64,000 nt of DNA from Mangrovivirga halotolerans (GTDB taxonomy: Bacteria > Bacteroidota > Bacteroidia > Cytophagales > Cyclobacteriaceae), in contig NZ_JAPFQN010000006.1 of assembly GCF_026241165.1 (NCBI RefSeq), positions 310,001 through 374,000 on the forward strand, read 5' to 3'. The notes beneath the pieces are model-generated. The model did not search any database. It saw only the letters and a list, made by a program, of their open reading frames with translations, and was not told where the DNA came from. Position 1 is the first letter of the stretch, and each line of letters begins with the position of its first letter. This document shows positions 1 through 8,157 of the stretch, in pieces. Both the position numbers and the translations under genes were made by a program.

Positions 1-669
1 GGGTATGAAGGAAAGATCATTAAAAGTGAAATATCAGGAGGGGAAAGATTGTATTATAATCATGAAAAACCGTTTGAAAAAGAGTTAAAGTTCTACGATT
101 CATATAAACCCGGAAATATAATCAATGCCCCCTCTTATTATGTAATCCCACAACAATGGCACGAAGTAATCAGGCGGTTAAAAAATAACGATGTAGAACT
201 CAAGACGGTCGAAAAAGACACTTCCATACTAGTAGCGGCATATTCTATCAATTCTTATGAAACGAGTCGCATGCCGTATGAAGGACATTATCTTCACTAT
301 AACATAAAAACCAGTAAAAATCAAAAGCAGGTTAATCTAAGAAAGGGAGATTACATTCTTGATGTAAACCAACCTTCTAAACGATATATTATTGAAGTTC
401 TCGAGCCAGAAGCACCGGATTCATTTTTTGCATGGAACTTTTTTGATACAAGACTCCAGCGGAAAGAACATTTTTCTCCTTATGTATTTGAAGACCTGGC
501 AAAAGAAATGCTGGAGAATGACCGCGAGTTAAAGCAAATCTTAGAAAATGCGACCAAGGAAAATCCTGAATTAGAAAGTAATGCTTATAGTCAATTGAAG
601 GTAATCTATGAAAACTCTCCTTACTCAGAGAGTGCCTATTTGGAATATCCGATTTATAGAATAGAATAA
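1..669 (+). CDS. M14-type zinc carboxypeptidase, C-terminal part (5' end outside window)
   Basis: The reading frame is open from base 1, so the start lies upstream; about 222 residues are visible. An in-frame TTG at 49 is only an internal codon. The visible part resembles the C-terminal, non-catalytic region of secreted M14-family metallocarboxypeptidases of Bacteroidota: a block around MPYEGHYLHY, then GDYILDVNQPSKRYIIEVLEP, then PDSFFAWNFFDTRLQRKEH and FSPYVFEDLA. In the family this follows the zinc-binding HxxE...H domain, which is not in the window. Probably a secreted peptidase. It ends at a strong hairpin shared with the convergent gene downstream. The family assignment is from recalled motif resemblance. 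Confidence 0.75.
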   Translation, partial: GYEGKIIKSEISGGERLYYNHEKPFEKELKFYDSYKPGNIINAPSYYVIPQQWHEVIRRLKNNDVELKTVEKDTSILVAAYSINSYETSRMPYEGHYLHYNIKTSKNQKQVNLRKGDYILDVNQPSKRYIIEVLEPEAPDSFFAWNFFDTRLQRKEHFSPYVFEDLAKEMLENDRELKQILENATKENPELESNAYSQLKVIYENSPYSESAYLEYPIYRIE

Positions 670-673
670 AAAA

Positions 674-698
674 GGGACTCAAATTGAGTCCCTTTTTT
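674..698. terminator. Bidirectional intrinsic terminator
   Basis: Perfect 7-bp stem gggactc/gagtccc with loop aaatt, followed by six T on the plus strand and preceded by an A run that gives a T run on the minus strand. It sits between two convergent genes ending at 669 and 710 and can serve both. Confidence 0.85.
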
Positions 699-709
699 AT
701 TCTGTTTGT

Positions 710-2332
710 TTATTGACCTAAACTCTCATCGCTGGAATTCCTTAACTTTAAAAGTAAAAAACATTCCTTTCGTCCTTTCATTGTATAAATAAATCTTTGG
801 TTTTCATCAAGTTGATTACCTTTAATTGGTTTAAAGTATAGATCAACCTCATCTTTTTCGAAAAGAACGCTTTTTTCAACTTTTGCATTTGCGTCTACTC
901 TTACCAATAAAGCGGCATAACCATTATAACCGCCCGTTGAATAAATTTTATCTCCTGGTTCCAAGTCTATATTTGCTTTTGTACCATTATACAATAAATA
1001 AATATCGTTACCATTTACAAAAGCATTATATGATCCTAAATATTTATCCCTTTGATCTTTAGCAATTTTTGTTCCCCAAACTATTTCTCCTTCAGGAGAT
1101 AATTTGATAATCATAATGTCTCTGATATGATGGTAATATTTGTTTTCTGTAGGTGAGACATAAACAGAATTTACATGATGGAATTCACCTGTTAGAATAA
1201 TATTTCCATCTTCTAACACTCTTAAATAATCAAGATCAAAATGTTTAAGTTCATTAGCTTCATTTTCTTTATCCTTTGTCACAGACTTCACATCATTCCT
1301 ATATTTGAAATCAAGCGAAATAACATTTTGCGGCAAATCATTATGAACTCTTTTTAATATTCTTCCGGACTCAGAATTTATTTTTAAAAAGTAAATCCCT
1401 GCAACATTATTTGGTTTCAACCTTGAAAAATAACCTGTGCAAATAACATTTCCTGCATTGTCAAGCTTTAAAGCTAAGTCGTAAAAATATTCGTCATTGT
1501 CACGAATATTAACTTCTCCCTTATCGCCATTATTTCTAACACTTAATATTTTATAAGTATAATTAGGCTCGACCTTTTTTCGGTATTCTTTTGAAATGTT
1601 GCCTTTATAGTCAGACAGAAAACTTTCTTTTTTTTCGTAATATTCCTTATATAGTAAGTGAATGTTACCATCATTACTCACTCTAATATTTTTAATCACC
1701 GCTAATTTTGATTCTACTGGAAGTTCCAGATCCTTTTTCCAAAGACTTTGAAGGTTTGAATCAAATATTTCAAATGTATAAAAGGCATTTTCATTTGGAT
1801 CAGTTGGGTTAGCAGTGGTAATAGCTATTTTACTTGTATCAGAAGATAAATTTATATAGATACCGTAATTTTCATCAAGTATAGATGTATTTTCCATTCG
1901 CCCCAATATCTTATAATCACTCTCATCAACCTCAAAAGTGTTTTTATTCACTTTATGGGCAACAAGGTCTAGCCCGTTAGTTTCTTTATTTTTAACAGAG
2001 GATATTGCTGTTAACTGTCCATTTAAAAAGATCAACTTTTGGATTGTACATTTTTTCCCATTTACCTTTACCTTGAATTGCTCTTCCTTAACCTCATTAA
2101 GGTCATTGTCTAATTTTACAAAATAAGTTTTGGTGTTAAATGCTAAAGCTTGAACATTCACAATATAATGTCCAGACTCGTCATGACCGGCATAGTGGTT
2201 GAAAGACTCTTCAGCTCTTCTCCGCTGTTTCTCCCCCCATTTCAAATCATATTTTGTGTTTCCCTTTTGGGCATTGGTGTGATTGTTAAACAGAAATAAA
2301 GCGACAAAAAGCGTGAAACAGACCCTTTTCAT
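710..2332 (-). CDS. Secreted protein of unknown function, 540 aa
   Basis: It starts at an ATG with a clear signal peptide (MKRVCFTLFVALFLFNN...NAQ), cleaved after about residue 22. The rest has repeating beta-strand-like stretches alternating with charged turns (for example LRVLEDGNIILTGEFHHV and LSPEGEIVWGTKIA). These look like the blades of a WD/PQQ-like beta-propeller that monitors a string of measured values, as in other Bacteroidota secreted proteins. No catalytic motif is recognised. It is monocistronic: its 3' end meets the shared terminator at 674-698, and its 5' end faces the MATE gene across 303 bases. The propeller reading is a guess from repeat pattern only. Confidence 0.7.
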   Translation of the reverse strand: MKRVCFTLFVALFLFNNHTNAQKGNTKYDLKWGEKQRRRAEESFNHYAGHDESGHYIVNVQALAFNTKTYFVKLDNDLNEVKEEQFKVKVNGKKCTIQKLIFLNGQLTAISSVKNKETNGLDLVAHKVNKNTFEVDESDYKILGRMENTSILDENYGIYINLSSDTSKIAITTANPTDPNENAFYTFEIFDSNLQSLWKKDLELPVESKLAVIKNIRVSNDGNIHLLYKEYYEKKESFLSDYKGNISKEYRKKVEPNYTYKILSVRNNGDKGEVNIRDNDEYFYDLALKLDNAGNVICTGYFSRLKPNNVAGIYFLKINSESGRILKRVHNDLPQNVISLDFKYRNDVKSVTKDKENEANELKHFDLDYLRVLEDGNIILTGEFHHVNSVYVSPTENKYYHHIRDIMIIKLSPEGEIVWGTKIAKDQRDKYLGSYNAFVNGNDIYLLYNGTKANIDLEPGDKIYSTGGYNGYAALLVRVDANAKVEKSVLFEKDEVDLYFKPIKGNQLDENQRFIYTMKGRKECFLLLKLRNSSDESLGQ

Positions 2333-2635
2333 AGTTAAAAAAATTTATAAACTCCTGATTGATTAAAAAACAAAACCAGTTTAAGCCAGGTGAATTCAAC
2401 ACCTCTTTTAACTTAAACAATAAGTTTTAACTTCAAACTTCGGGAAACATGGAAACAGAAAAAAATTAATTAATCAAAAAAAAACCTTAATTTTGGAAAA
2501 ATAACATTTCACTCATGATTCTATTCATGCCATATATTCCCATCACCTCCGTGGTGAAATAAACTGAGAAGAAAACTTATTCTTCTCAATTGAAAGTCAA
2601 TTCTCAATTCTTTCTCATTTTTTATTTCAATAGGC
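2333..2635. promoter_or_regulatory. 303-base divergent intergenic region with a structured leader for the MATE gene
   Basis: No gene is visible. On the plus strand TAATTTTG at 2488-2495 matches the Bacteroidota -7 element TAnnTTTG, with no good -33 TTTG. Transcription from there would give a leader of about 130 nt with two perfect hairpins: TCACC/GGTGA at 2543-2557, and a 9-bp stem TGAGAAGAA/TTCTTCTCA at 2565-2588 with loop AACTTA. Neither has a U tract, so control of translation or stability is more likely than termination. It does not match riboswitch consensus sequences I know. Confidence 0.45.
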
Positions 2636-4042
2636 ATGAAGAAGTTTTTACAACAATCTCGTCATATATTATCTATTTTCCGGCAATCGCTGAGCGGAGA
2701 AGATTATTCATTTACATCAGGAAGTTTAAGAAAAGCACTTTTTATCCTGGCTGTACCAATGATTCTGGAAATGATCATGGAATCATTATTTGCAGTTATA
2801 GACATATTCTTTGTCAGTAAAGTGGGTACCAGTGCAGTGGCTGCAGTTGGTCTTACTGAAACTGTAATCACACTAGTATATTCGCTGGCTATTGGAATCA
2901 GTATGGCTGCTACAGCCACAGTTTCCCGAAGGACAGGTGAAGGAAAGCCTCGCGCTGCCTCTGAAGCCGCTGCCCAAAGTATGATCGTTGGATTATTGGT
3001 TTCTGTTGTTTTAGCAGTAGTCGGGCTTTTATACGATCAGGAAATACTTCTTTTGATGGGAGCTAGTCCTGAACTTGCTGAATATGGTAGTGTATACTTA
3101 CAGTGGATGTTTGGAGGTAACATCTTCATAGTGTACCTGTTTGTAATTAATGGAATATTCCGGGGTGTGGGAAAACCGCACCTGGCAATGCAATCTCTGT
3201 GGCTAGCTAATGGACTAAACATTGTTCTAGATCCTTGTTTGATTCTGGGATTATGGATCTTCCCGGAGTTAGGTTTGAAAGGTGCTGCAATAGCAACGAA
3301 TATCGGCCGTGGAGTGGGAGTTCTTTTTCAGCTATACCATTTATTCAAAGGAAGACACTCCTTAAAATCGAACTTATCGATGTTCCTGCCTAATTTATCT
3401 TTGTTAAAAAGATTAATTAAGATTTCTGCCGGAGGTGTAGGACAGATGCTGATCAGTTCAGCCGCCTGGATATTTTTAGCAAGAATTGTAGCTGAGTTTG
3501 GTCAGGCAGCATTCGCCGGATACACAGTAAGTATTCGCGTTATTATTTTCGCCATCTTACCTGCATATGGATTAGCAAATGCAGCGGCTACGATGGTTGG
3601 GCAAAACCTTGGAGCCAATAAACCTATGAGAGCTGAAAAATCCGTCTGGCTTGCTACAAAAGCTAATTTTATATTCCTTGGTATTCTGGCTATAGTCTTT
3701 GGAATATTCGCCAGGGATATTGTTAGTTTATTCGACGATACACCCGAGGTAGTTATTGTAGCAACCCGTAGTTTACAAATAATTTGCCTTGGATATATAC
3801 CCTTTGGTTTTGCGATGGTACTTAGTCAATCGTTTAATGGTGCAGGGGATACAAGGACTCCAACTGTTATTAATTTTATATGTGATTGGGTATTTCAGAT
3901 CCCATTGGCATATCTTATGGCTAAAACTTTCGGACTTGGGCCTTATGGTGTATTTTTGACCATTGCATTGACATCACTAGTGATGGCAAGCTTATTTTTT
4001 ATTAGATTCAGGAAAGGAAACTGGAAAACTCAGAAGGTGTAA
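2636..4042 (+). CDS. MATE family efflux transporter
   Basis: 468 residues, the normal size for a MATE exporter (about 450-480), with twelve predicted membrane helices. These transporters expel cationic drugs, toxins or metabolites across the inner membrane in exchange for Na+ or H+. The N-lobe starts with LFILAVPMILEMIMESLFAVIDIFF, typical of the first helix, with SKVGTSAVAAVGLTE following. The C-lobe has the matching GQNLGANKPMRAE and FNGAGDTRTPT blocks. Residues 1-30 are a cytoplasmic extension. A 78-residue membrane protein follows after one base, so the two are probably co-transcribed. Substrate cannot be told from sequence. Confidence 0.92.
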   Translation: MKKFLQQSRHILSIFRQSLSGEDYSFTSGSLRKALFILAVPMILEMIMESLFAVIDIFFVSKVGTSAVAAVGLTETVITLVYSLAIGISMAATATVSRRTGEGKPRAASEAAAQSMIVGLLVSVVLAVVGLLYDQEILLLMGASPELAEYGSVYLQWMFGGNIFIVYLFVINGIFRGVGKPHLAMQSLWLANGLNIVLDPCLILGLWIFPELGLKGAAIATNIGRGVGVLFQLYHLFKGRHSLKSNLSMFLPNLSLLKRLIKISAGGVGQMLISSAAWIFLARIVAEFGQAAFAGYTVSIRVIIFAILPAYGLANAAATMVGQNLGANKPMRAEKSVWLATKANFIFLGILAIVFGIFARDIVSLFDDTPEVVIVATRSLQIICLGYIPFGFAMVLSQSFNGAGDTRTPTVINFICDWVFQIPLAYLMAKTFGLGPYGVFLTIALTSLVMASLFFIRFRKGNWKTQKV

Positions 4043-4043
4043 A

Positions 4044-4280
4044 ATGGATAATAAAAAGCTTTTTATTTTAGATAGAGTGGCGTCAATGGGATTTTTTATA
4101 ACATTGATCATTTATATGAATTATAAGTCACTGACAGTACTGTTGGTAACTACCTATGTTCTTTTGGTTACAGCAATTGTGACGAAATACTTCTTGTTTA
4201 AAAGGTCAGGTCAAAAAGTATATTTATTATTTGCCTTTCTGTATCTGGCACTTGTCGCGGCAGTATTTTATTTTAAATAA
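4044..4280 (+). CDS. Small membrane protein, unknown
   Basis: 78 residues. Its ATG lies one base after the MATE stop codon, so the pair is very likely one operon and translationally coupled. Two or three hydrophobic segments are visible (around residues 12-45 and 58-77), separated by a basic stretch KYFLFKRSGQK. No family is recognised. It could be an accessory subunit of the MATE exporter, but only the position supports that. A strong terminator follows directly. Confidence 0.65.
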   Translation: MDNKKLFILDRVASMGFFITLIIYMNYKSLTVLLVTTYVLLVTAIVTKYFLFKRSGQKVYLLFAFLYLALVAAVFYFK

Positions 4281-4287
4281 CATAAAA

Positions 4288-4320
4288 AAAGCCATGATCT
4301 GAGATCATGGCTTTAATTTT
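4288..4320. terminator. Bidirectional intrinsic terminator
   Basis: 12-bp perfect stem AAAGCCATGATC/GATCATGGCTTT with loop TGA, flanked by A-rich and T-rich sequence on either side. It separates the convergent MATE operon and lgt. Confidence 0.85.
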
Positions 4321-4334
4321 ATATTATCAAATAA

Positions 4335-5186
4335 TTACTTTTTCTGTTTATTCATTCCTGGCTTTGGCACCCCATATGGAGCATTCCATTGTTTCCACAT
4401 TACATATAGTCCTCCTAATAAGAACGGAATACTAAGTAATTGCCCCATGTTAATGAACATATCATCTTCAAAAGATTTTTGATTCGCCTTCACAAATTCT
4501 AATAAAAATCTTGCACTAAATAATAATACAAAGAAGAGTCCAAATATCACACCTCTACCAAGTTCCTGGTATTTTTTATGATATAAAATGTTCAGAATTA
4601 TAAAGATACCAAGGTAAGCAAGTGCCTCATACAATTGACCCGGATGCCTTGGCACATTATCAACCTGAACAAATACAAATGCCCATGGAACGTCTGTAGG
4701 AGCTCCAACAATTTCACTGTTCATCAAGTTGCCTAATCTGATACACATTCCAGCAAGAGGCCCAACCAGTGCAAGCATGTCTAATAGCCACCATTTTTCT
4801 ATTTTCTTATTTTTTGAAAACAATAACAGGGCAAGTAGAACACCAAAAATCCCACCATGACTGGCAAGTCCCCTGAAACCAGTTACTTCAAACTCCGGTT
4901 CAAATCTGAAAGGTAAAAATATTTCAAGTGGATGTTGAGAAAAATATTCCCAGTCATAAAAAATACAATGTCCAAGTCTTGCTCCAATTATAGTACCTAG
5001 TACAACATAAGTTACAAGTGAATCAAGATAATCCTGCTTAAGTCCTTGATTCTTAAAGTATTTATTTAAAATAATATAACTTAAAATAAAACCACCGGCA
5101 AAAAGCAGAGAATAATAGTGTATGGCCAAACTTCCAAAGTCGATCAAAATCGGGTTTGGATCCCACTCTATAAAATTTAATAGCAT
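4335..5186 (-). CDS. lgt: Prolipoprotein diacylglyceryl transferase
   Basis: Transfers diacylglycerol from phosphatidylglycerol to the lipobox cysteine of prolipoproteins in the inner membrane, the first step of lipoprotein maturation. 283 residues with about seven membrane helices. Family motifs are present: GxRLGHCIFYDW near residue 68, the SHGG motif with H110, the signature CIRLGNLMNSEIVG with R150, N153, N156 and E158, and PRHPGQLYE with R180, H181, Q184 and E187. Upstream on the minus strand TATATTTG (plus-strand 5214-5221) matches a Bacteroidota -7 box, 27 bases before the ATG. The many lipobox proteins in this window are its substrates. Confidence 0.96.
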   Translation of the reverse strand: MLLNFIEWDPNPILIDFGSLAIHYYSLLFAGGFILSYIILNKYFKNQGLKQDYLDSLVTYVVLGTIIGARLGHCIFYDWEYFSQHPLEIFLPFRFEPEFEVTGFRGLASHGGIFGVLLALLLFSKNKKIEKWWLLDMLALVGPLAGMCIRLGNLMNSEIVGAPTDVPWAFVFVQVDNVPRHPGQLYEALAYLGIFIILNILYHKKYQELGRGVIFGLFFVLLFSARFLLEFVKANQKSFEDDMFINMGQLLSIPFLLGGLYVMWKQWNAPYGVPKPGMNKQKK

Positions 5187-5355
5187 ATTACAGTTCTGAT
5201 TAAATTACTCAGGCAAATATAAAGGTAAATATTAACGAAGCTAAACCAGCCACAGAAAATAGCCGATTATTTATGATTTTTTAATTTAAATAATACATCA
5301 AGGCCTCTAAAATTATATTATTTTGTTATTTTGAGGTGAATTTTTAATATACGTG

Positions 5356-7011
5356 ATGAGACTGTTATTTTTAATTGCCATCGTTATTTGTGGTTTTTTC
5401 AACTGCCTGGGGCAGGAAGAGCCTACGGTTATAAGGCAGGTTACCTACATAAATCTTCAGGATTCTGCCAATCAACCTTTCTTTAAAAGTGGAATGGAGA
5501 TTTCTAAAATCTTGATCGAGGCTTGCTATAATGGAGATTTAGATGCTTACTATATCGACTATAAGGATAATAGTAAAATTATCGAACTGTCTCCGGAAGA
5601 AGTCGCAAATGCACTAACAGCTGAAAGTGATGGAGAAGTAAACCCTAAGCTTTTCAATGCCTGGAATGACGACAAAAGATACTCAAAAGGCGACGTTGTT
5701 CTTTTCGAGAATATGCTATACATGGCAACAAAAAACGTCCGTGGAAGAAATCCTAAAAGGAACAAACGATGGAAGCTTGTAGATTCAGGAATAGGTCAAA
5801 TCCCTTATAATTCTCTTTACCTTATGGGTATCGATGAAACTGTTCTTACACATTCGGGTAACATCAAAAGATTATATAATTATATTAACTTCTATCTTCA
5901 TCCATTACAAACCGGGGATGACATTGAATACCTGGTCTCATTCGAGTTTGACGATGTTAGAAAATATTTAAATAAAAATGACCAGTTCATGTGGTATAGA
6001 AATAATCATGGATCTTGGTGGTCAGGATCGGTTTTTAGTGATCCTGGATTAAACTATCTTCATCATACCGACTTTCTTAATAATTTACTTCTGGTAAGTA
6101 AAAACACATCTTTCAAACCATTTTTACTGGACGATGCTGGGTATAGAGTTGAAATCCCAATTGAAAATCTAAGTTCGCTTGAAGAAAATGAATATTACTT
6201 TTCTTTTGTTGAAGATGGGGTGATTAACGGTGAAAATATTGATTATATCGAGGTGCTGAATAATGATGGCATGCTGATCGCATTATTTGACTTTTCTGAA
6301 TACAAAGCAGCGGTTTCAAAAATGTTTCAGATTCAATTTACCCCGATAATCTGTACCTTCGACATAGCATTAATTCAAAGATACTTTCAAACAAGTTCTC
6401 TTTTTAATCCAATGGAAATTGGAAAAAACGGCGTGTTTCTTTACGATGAATCTACTATTGATCCGTTATCCCAAAGTTTTACATTTGGTACTGAAACCGA
6501 CTTTACCCCTGTAGAAATTAGCGGACCGTTTGAGAATGAAAAAATCACTCGTCTCATACCTGGTATCCCAGGGACAGAAACTATTAAAACCGGCTTTATG
6601 GATGAATTGGTTCAGGCTATCATAAATGACGAAATTGACGCCTATGAATCATTCAAGTTCGAGAAAGCTTTAAGCCTGAATTCATTAAAGCAAATATGGC
6701 AGGATGCCAATAAGAATGCAGTAAATAATAGCCAACCAATGGAGTTACTGTTCGATCATTATCAAAATGTTCAATTTGATAAATTTGGCCAAAATAAAAA
6801 ATACGATTCTGAAGGTTTAGCGGTGATTATTCCATATTGGGCTAATCCTGCCGGTTTTGATCAACCTCTTGCTTATTTTACCTGGAAAGATATAAATAAG
6901 CTTTTTAGGGATCAGGATAAATATCCAAATGGAAAAGCTTTTCTGAATGCTTTGGAAAAGGATGAGCTTCAAACGATATACCTGTATAACACCTACATTA
7001 GAACAAAATAA
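5356..7011 (+). CDS. Secreted GldN-like protein with a CBM5/12-like insert
   Basis: The ATG at 5356 is preferred over the GTG at 5353. Signal peptide MRLLFLIAIVICGFFNCLG. The chain seems to hold two weakly similar halves, each with a helix ending in a GDLDAY-type turn (ISKILIEACYNGDLDAY near residue 50, and LVQAIINDEIDAYESF later). This recalls GldN of the gliding/type IX secretion machinery, where a motif of that kind opens the conserved domain. An insert at about residues 100-142 (AWNDDKRYSKGDVVLFENML...W) has the spacing of aromatic residues and glycine seen in CBM5/12 chitin-binding modules. GldN relationship is inferred; the protein is about twice the usual size (about 290-330 residues) and stands alone. 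Confidence 0.45.
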   Translation: MRLLFLIAIVICGFFNCLGQEEPTVIRQVTYINLQDSANQPFFKSGMEISKILIEACYNGDLDAYYIDYKDNSKIIELSPEEVANALTAESDGEVNPKLFNAWNDDKRYSKGDVVLFENMLYMATKNVRGRNPKRNKRWKLVDSGIGQIPYNSLYLMGIDETVLTHSGNIKRLYNYINFYLHPLQTGDDIEYLVSFEFDDVRKYLNKNDQFMWYRNNHGSWWSGSVFSDPGLNYLHHTDFLNNLLLVSKNTSFKPFLLDDAGYRVEIPIENLSSLEENEYYFSFVEDGVINGENIDYIEVLNNDGMLIALFDFSEYKAAVSKMFQIQFTPIICTFDIALIQRYFQTSSLFNPMEIGKNGVFLYDESTIDPLSQSFTFGTETDFTPVEISGPFENEKITRLIPGIPGTETIKTGFMDELVQAIINDEIDAYESFKFEKALSLNSLKQIWQDANKNAVNNSQPMELLFDHYQNVQFDKFGQNKKYDSEGLAVIIPYWANPAGFDQPLAYFTWKDINKLFRDQDKYPNGKAFLNALEKDELQTIYLYNTYIRTK

Positions 7012-7092
7012 AAGAACACTCTTTTATTGCTTATAAACTGAAAATCAAAGACTTGTTTTAAACAATATTTTTAAATGTGAGTTGTTAATTCA

Positions 7093-7137
7093 TTGATATT
7101 TGTTATACTATGGCTATATTTGTTTAGACAAAATTTG
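7093..7137 (+). promoter_or_regulatory. Promoter and probable operator of the MarR gene
   Basis: TTG at 7093-7095, 19 bases, then TATATTTG at 7115-7122 fits the Bacteroidota promoter consensus. Overlapping the -7 box and expected start is the inverted repeat ATTTGT-TTAG-ACAAAA (about 7119-7134), the size of a MarR-family dimer site. The layout suggests autorepression by the gene that begins at 7142. Confidence 0.6.
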
Positions 7138-7141
7138 TAAT

Positions 7142-7594
7142 ATGAAGATAGAGGAGGCAATTAAGACTAAAGGACTTAAAGACAATTATGAAAAACTTTT
7201 TGTCAATGTTATCTATACCAGCAATTGGTTTAAATCAAAATTAAAAGAGCTATTTAAGCCTTATGGAATAACCCAAACTCAATATAATGTACTACGGATT
7301 CTTAGAGGAAAATACCCTGAACCATGTAATCCTGGGTATATTACGGGTGTTATGATCGAAAAAATGTCTGATGTAACACGACTCATCGATCGCCTTATTG
7401 AAAAAAAACTGGTAAAGAGAAAAGTCTGCGAGACTAACAGAAGAATGGTTGAAGTATACATTACAAAAGAGGGGTTGGAACTTCTGGAAAGACTTGAGCC
7501 AGTGGTGGAAAAATCTCGCGATGATTTAAAAGTTCTTACTGATGAGGAAGCAAATCAACTAAGTCATCTTTTAGATAAATTAAGAGGTCATTAA
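7142..7594 (+). CDS. MarR family transcriptional regulator
   Basis: Start chosen at ATG 7142 because the promoter above overlaps the longer TTG-initiated version. 150 residues, the usual MarR size. Winged-helix dimeric repressor: dimerising helices at each end, the recognition part TQTQYNVLRILRG...VTRLIDRLIEKKLVKRKVCETNRRMVEVYITKEGLELL. The conserved wing residues (NRR, then VYITKEG) are in place. The gene for a DoxX-like membrane protein follows 43 bases later and is probably its target along with itself. In other Bacteroidota, MarR genes of this type sit by YceI or DoxX genes and answer to oxidative or phenolic stress; the ligand here is unknown. Confidence 0.9.
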   Translation: MKIEEAIKTKGLKDNYEKLFVNVIYTSNWFKSKLKELFKPYGITQTQYNVLRILRGKYPEPCNPGYITGVMIEKMSDVTRLIDRLIEKKLVKRKVCETNRRMVEVYITKEGLELLERLEPVVEKSRDDLKVLTDEEANQLSHLLDKLRGH

Positions 7595-7637
7595 TTTATA
7601 AACCCAAACCGTAATTTTTCATATAATTAAACAACAA

Positions 7638-8060
7638 ATGATTACCCAAATTTCATTTTTACAAGACCCGTGGACTGTCGAATTAATTATAAAAATAAGT
7701 CTATCACTTTTTCTGGCAATACTATTTTTGCAGTCGGGATTAGATAAAATTTTCAACTATAAGGATAATGCAGATTGGTTAAAAGGGCATTTTGCAGAAA
7801 GTCCGATTTCAGGGTTGACACCTTTGATGATTCCTTTGATTACTTTGCTCGAAACTGCTGCAGGAATTCTTTCTGCTATCGGAGTGATCATGCTGGTCAT
7901 TTCTCAATCCGGAACCTTCGCTTTTCTGGGAGCATTACTAAGTACTATTAGCATAATCAGCTTGTTTTTCGGACAGCGACTGGCGAAAGACTATGAAGGT
8001 GCAGCTACTTTAACAGGGTATTTTCTGATTTGCATCGTAACTCTGTTTATGTTTATATAA
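7638..8060 (+). CDS. DoxX-like integral membrane protein
   Basis: 140 residues with four hydrophobic segments (about 14-36, 56-82, 84-103, 120-140). The first helix ends in LFLQSGLDKIFNY, matching the GxxK-bearing helix of the DoxX family, and a second helix holds the LETAAGILSAIGV block typical of DoxX/MauE proteins. DoxX proteins are small inner-membrane subunits linked to quinol oxidation or thiol redox stress. It lies in one transcription unit with the MarR gene upstream and is closed by a terminator at 8082. Substrate unknown. Confidence 0.75.
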   Translation: MITQISFLQDPWTVELIIKISLSLFLAILFLQSGLDKIFNYKDNADWLKGHFAESPISGLTPLMIPLITLLETAAGILSAIGVIMLVISQSGTFAFLGALLSTISIISLFFGQRLAKDYEGAATLTGYFLICIVTLFMFI

Positions 8061-8081
8061 ACAGATCAAAATATTAAGATT

Positions 8082-8107
8082 AAGGCCGGTATAATCCGGC
8101 CTTTTTA
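8082..8107 (+). terminator. Intrinsic terminator after the DoxX gene
   Basis: 8-bp stem AAGGCCGG/CCGGCCTT with loop TATAAT followed by a T run. It closes the MarR-DoxX unit. Confidence 0.85.
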
Positions 8108-8157
8108 TTTTTAACTAACTTATATTTTTTATTGCTAAACCAGTTTAGTTTGAAACT

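Noticed and set aside
49-669. Complete 206-residue gene starting at TTG 49
   Set aside because: The frame is open to base 1 and continues the M14-type sequence, so TTG is an internal leucine codon.
2565-2588. CTGAGA-containing hairpin resembling part of a TPP riboswitch
   Set aside because: The CTGAGA string is there but no paired GGGGT/ACCC arms or the rest of the THI box are seen, so it is only a short hairpin.
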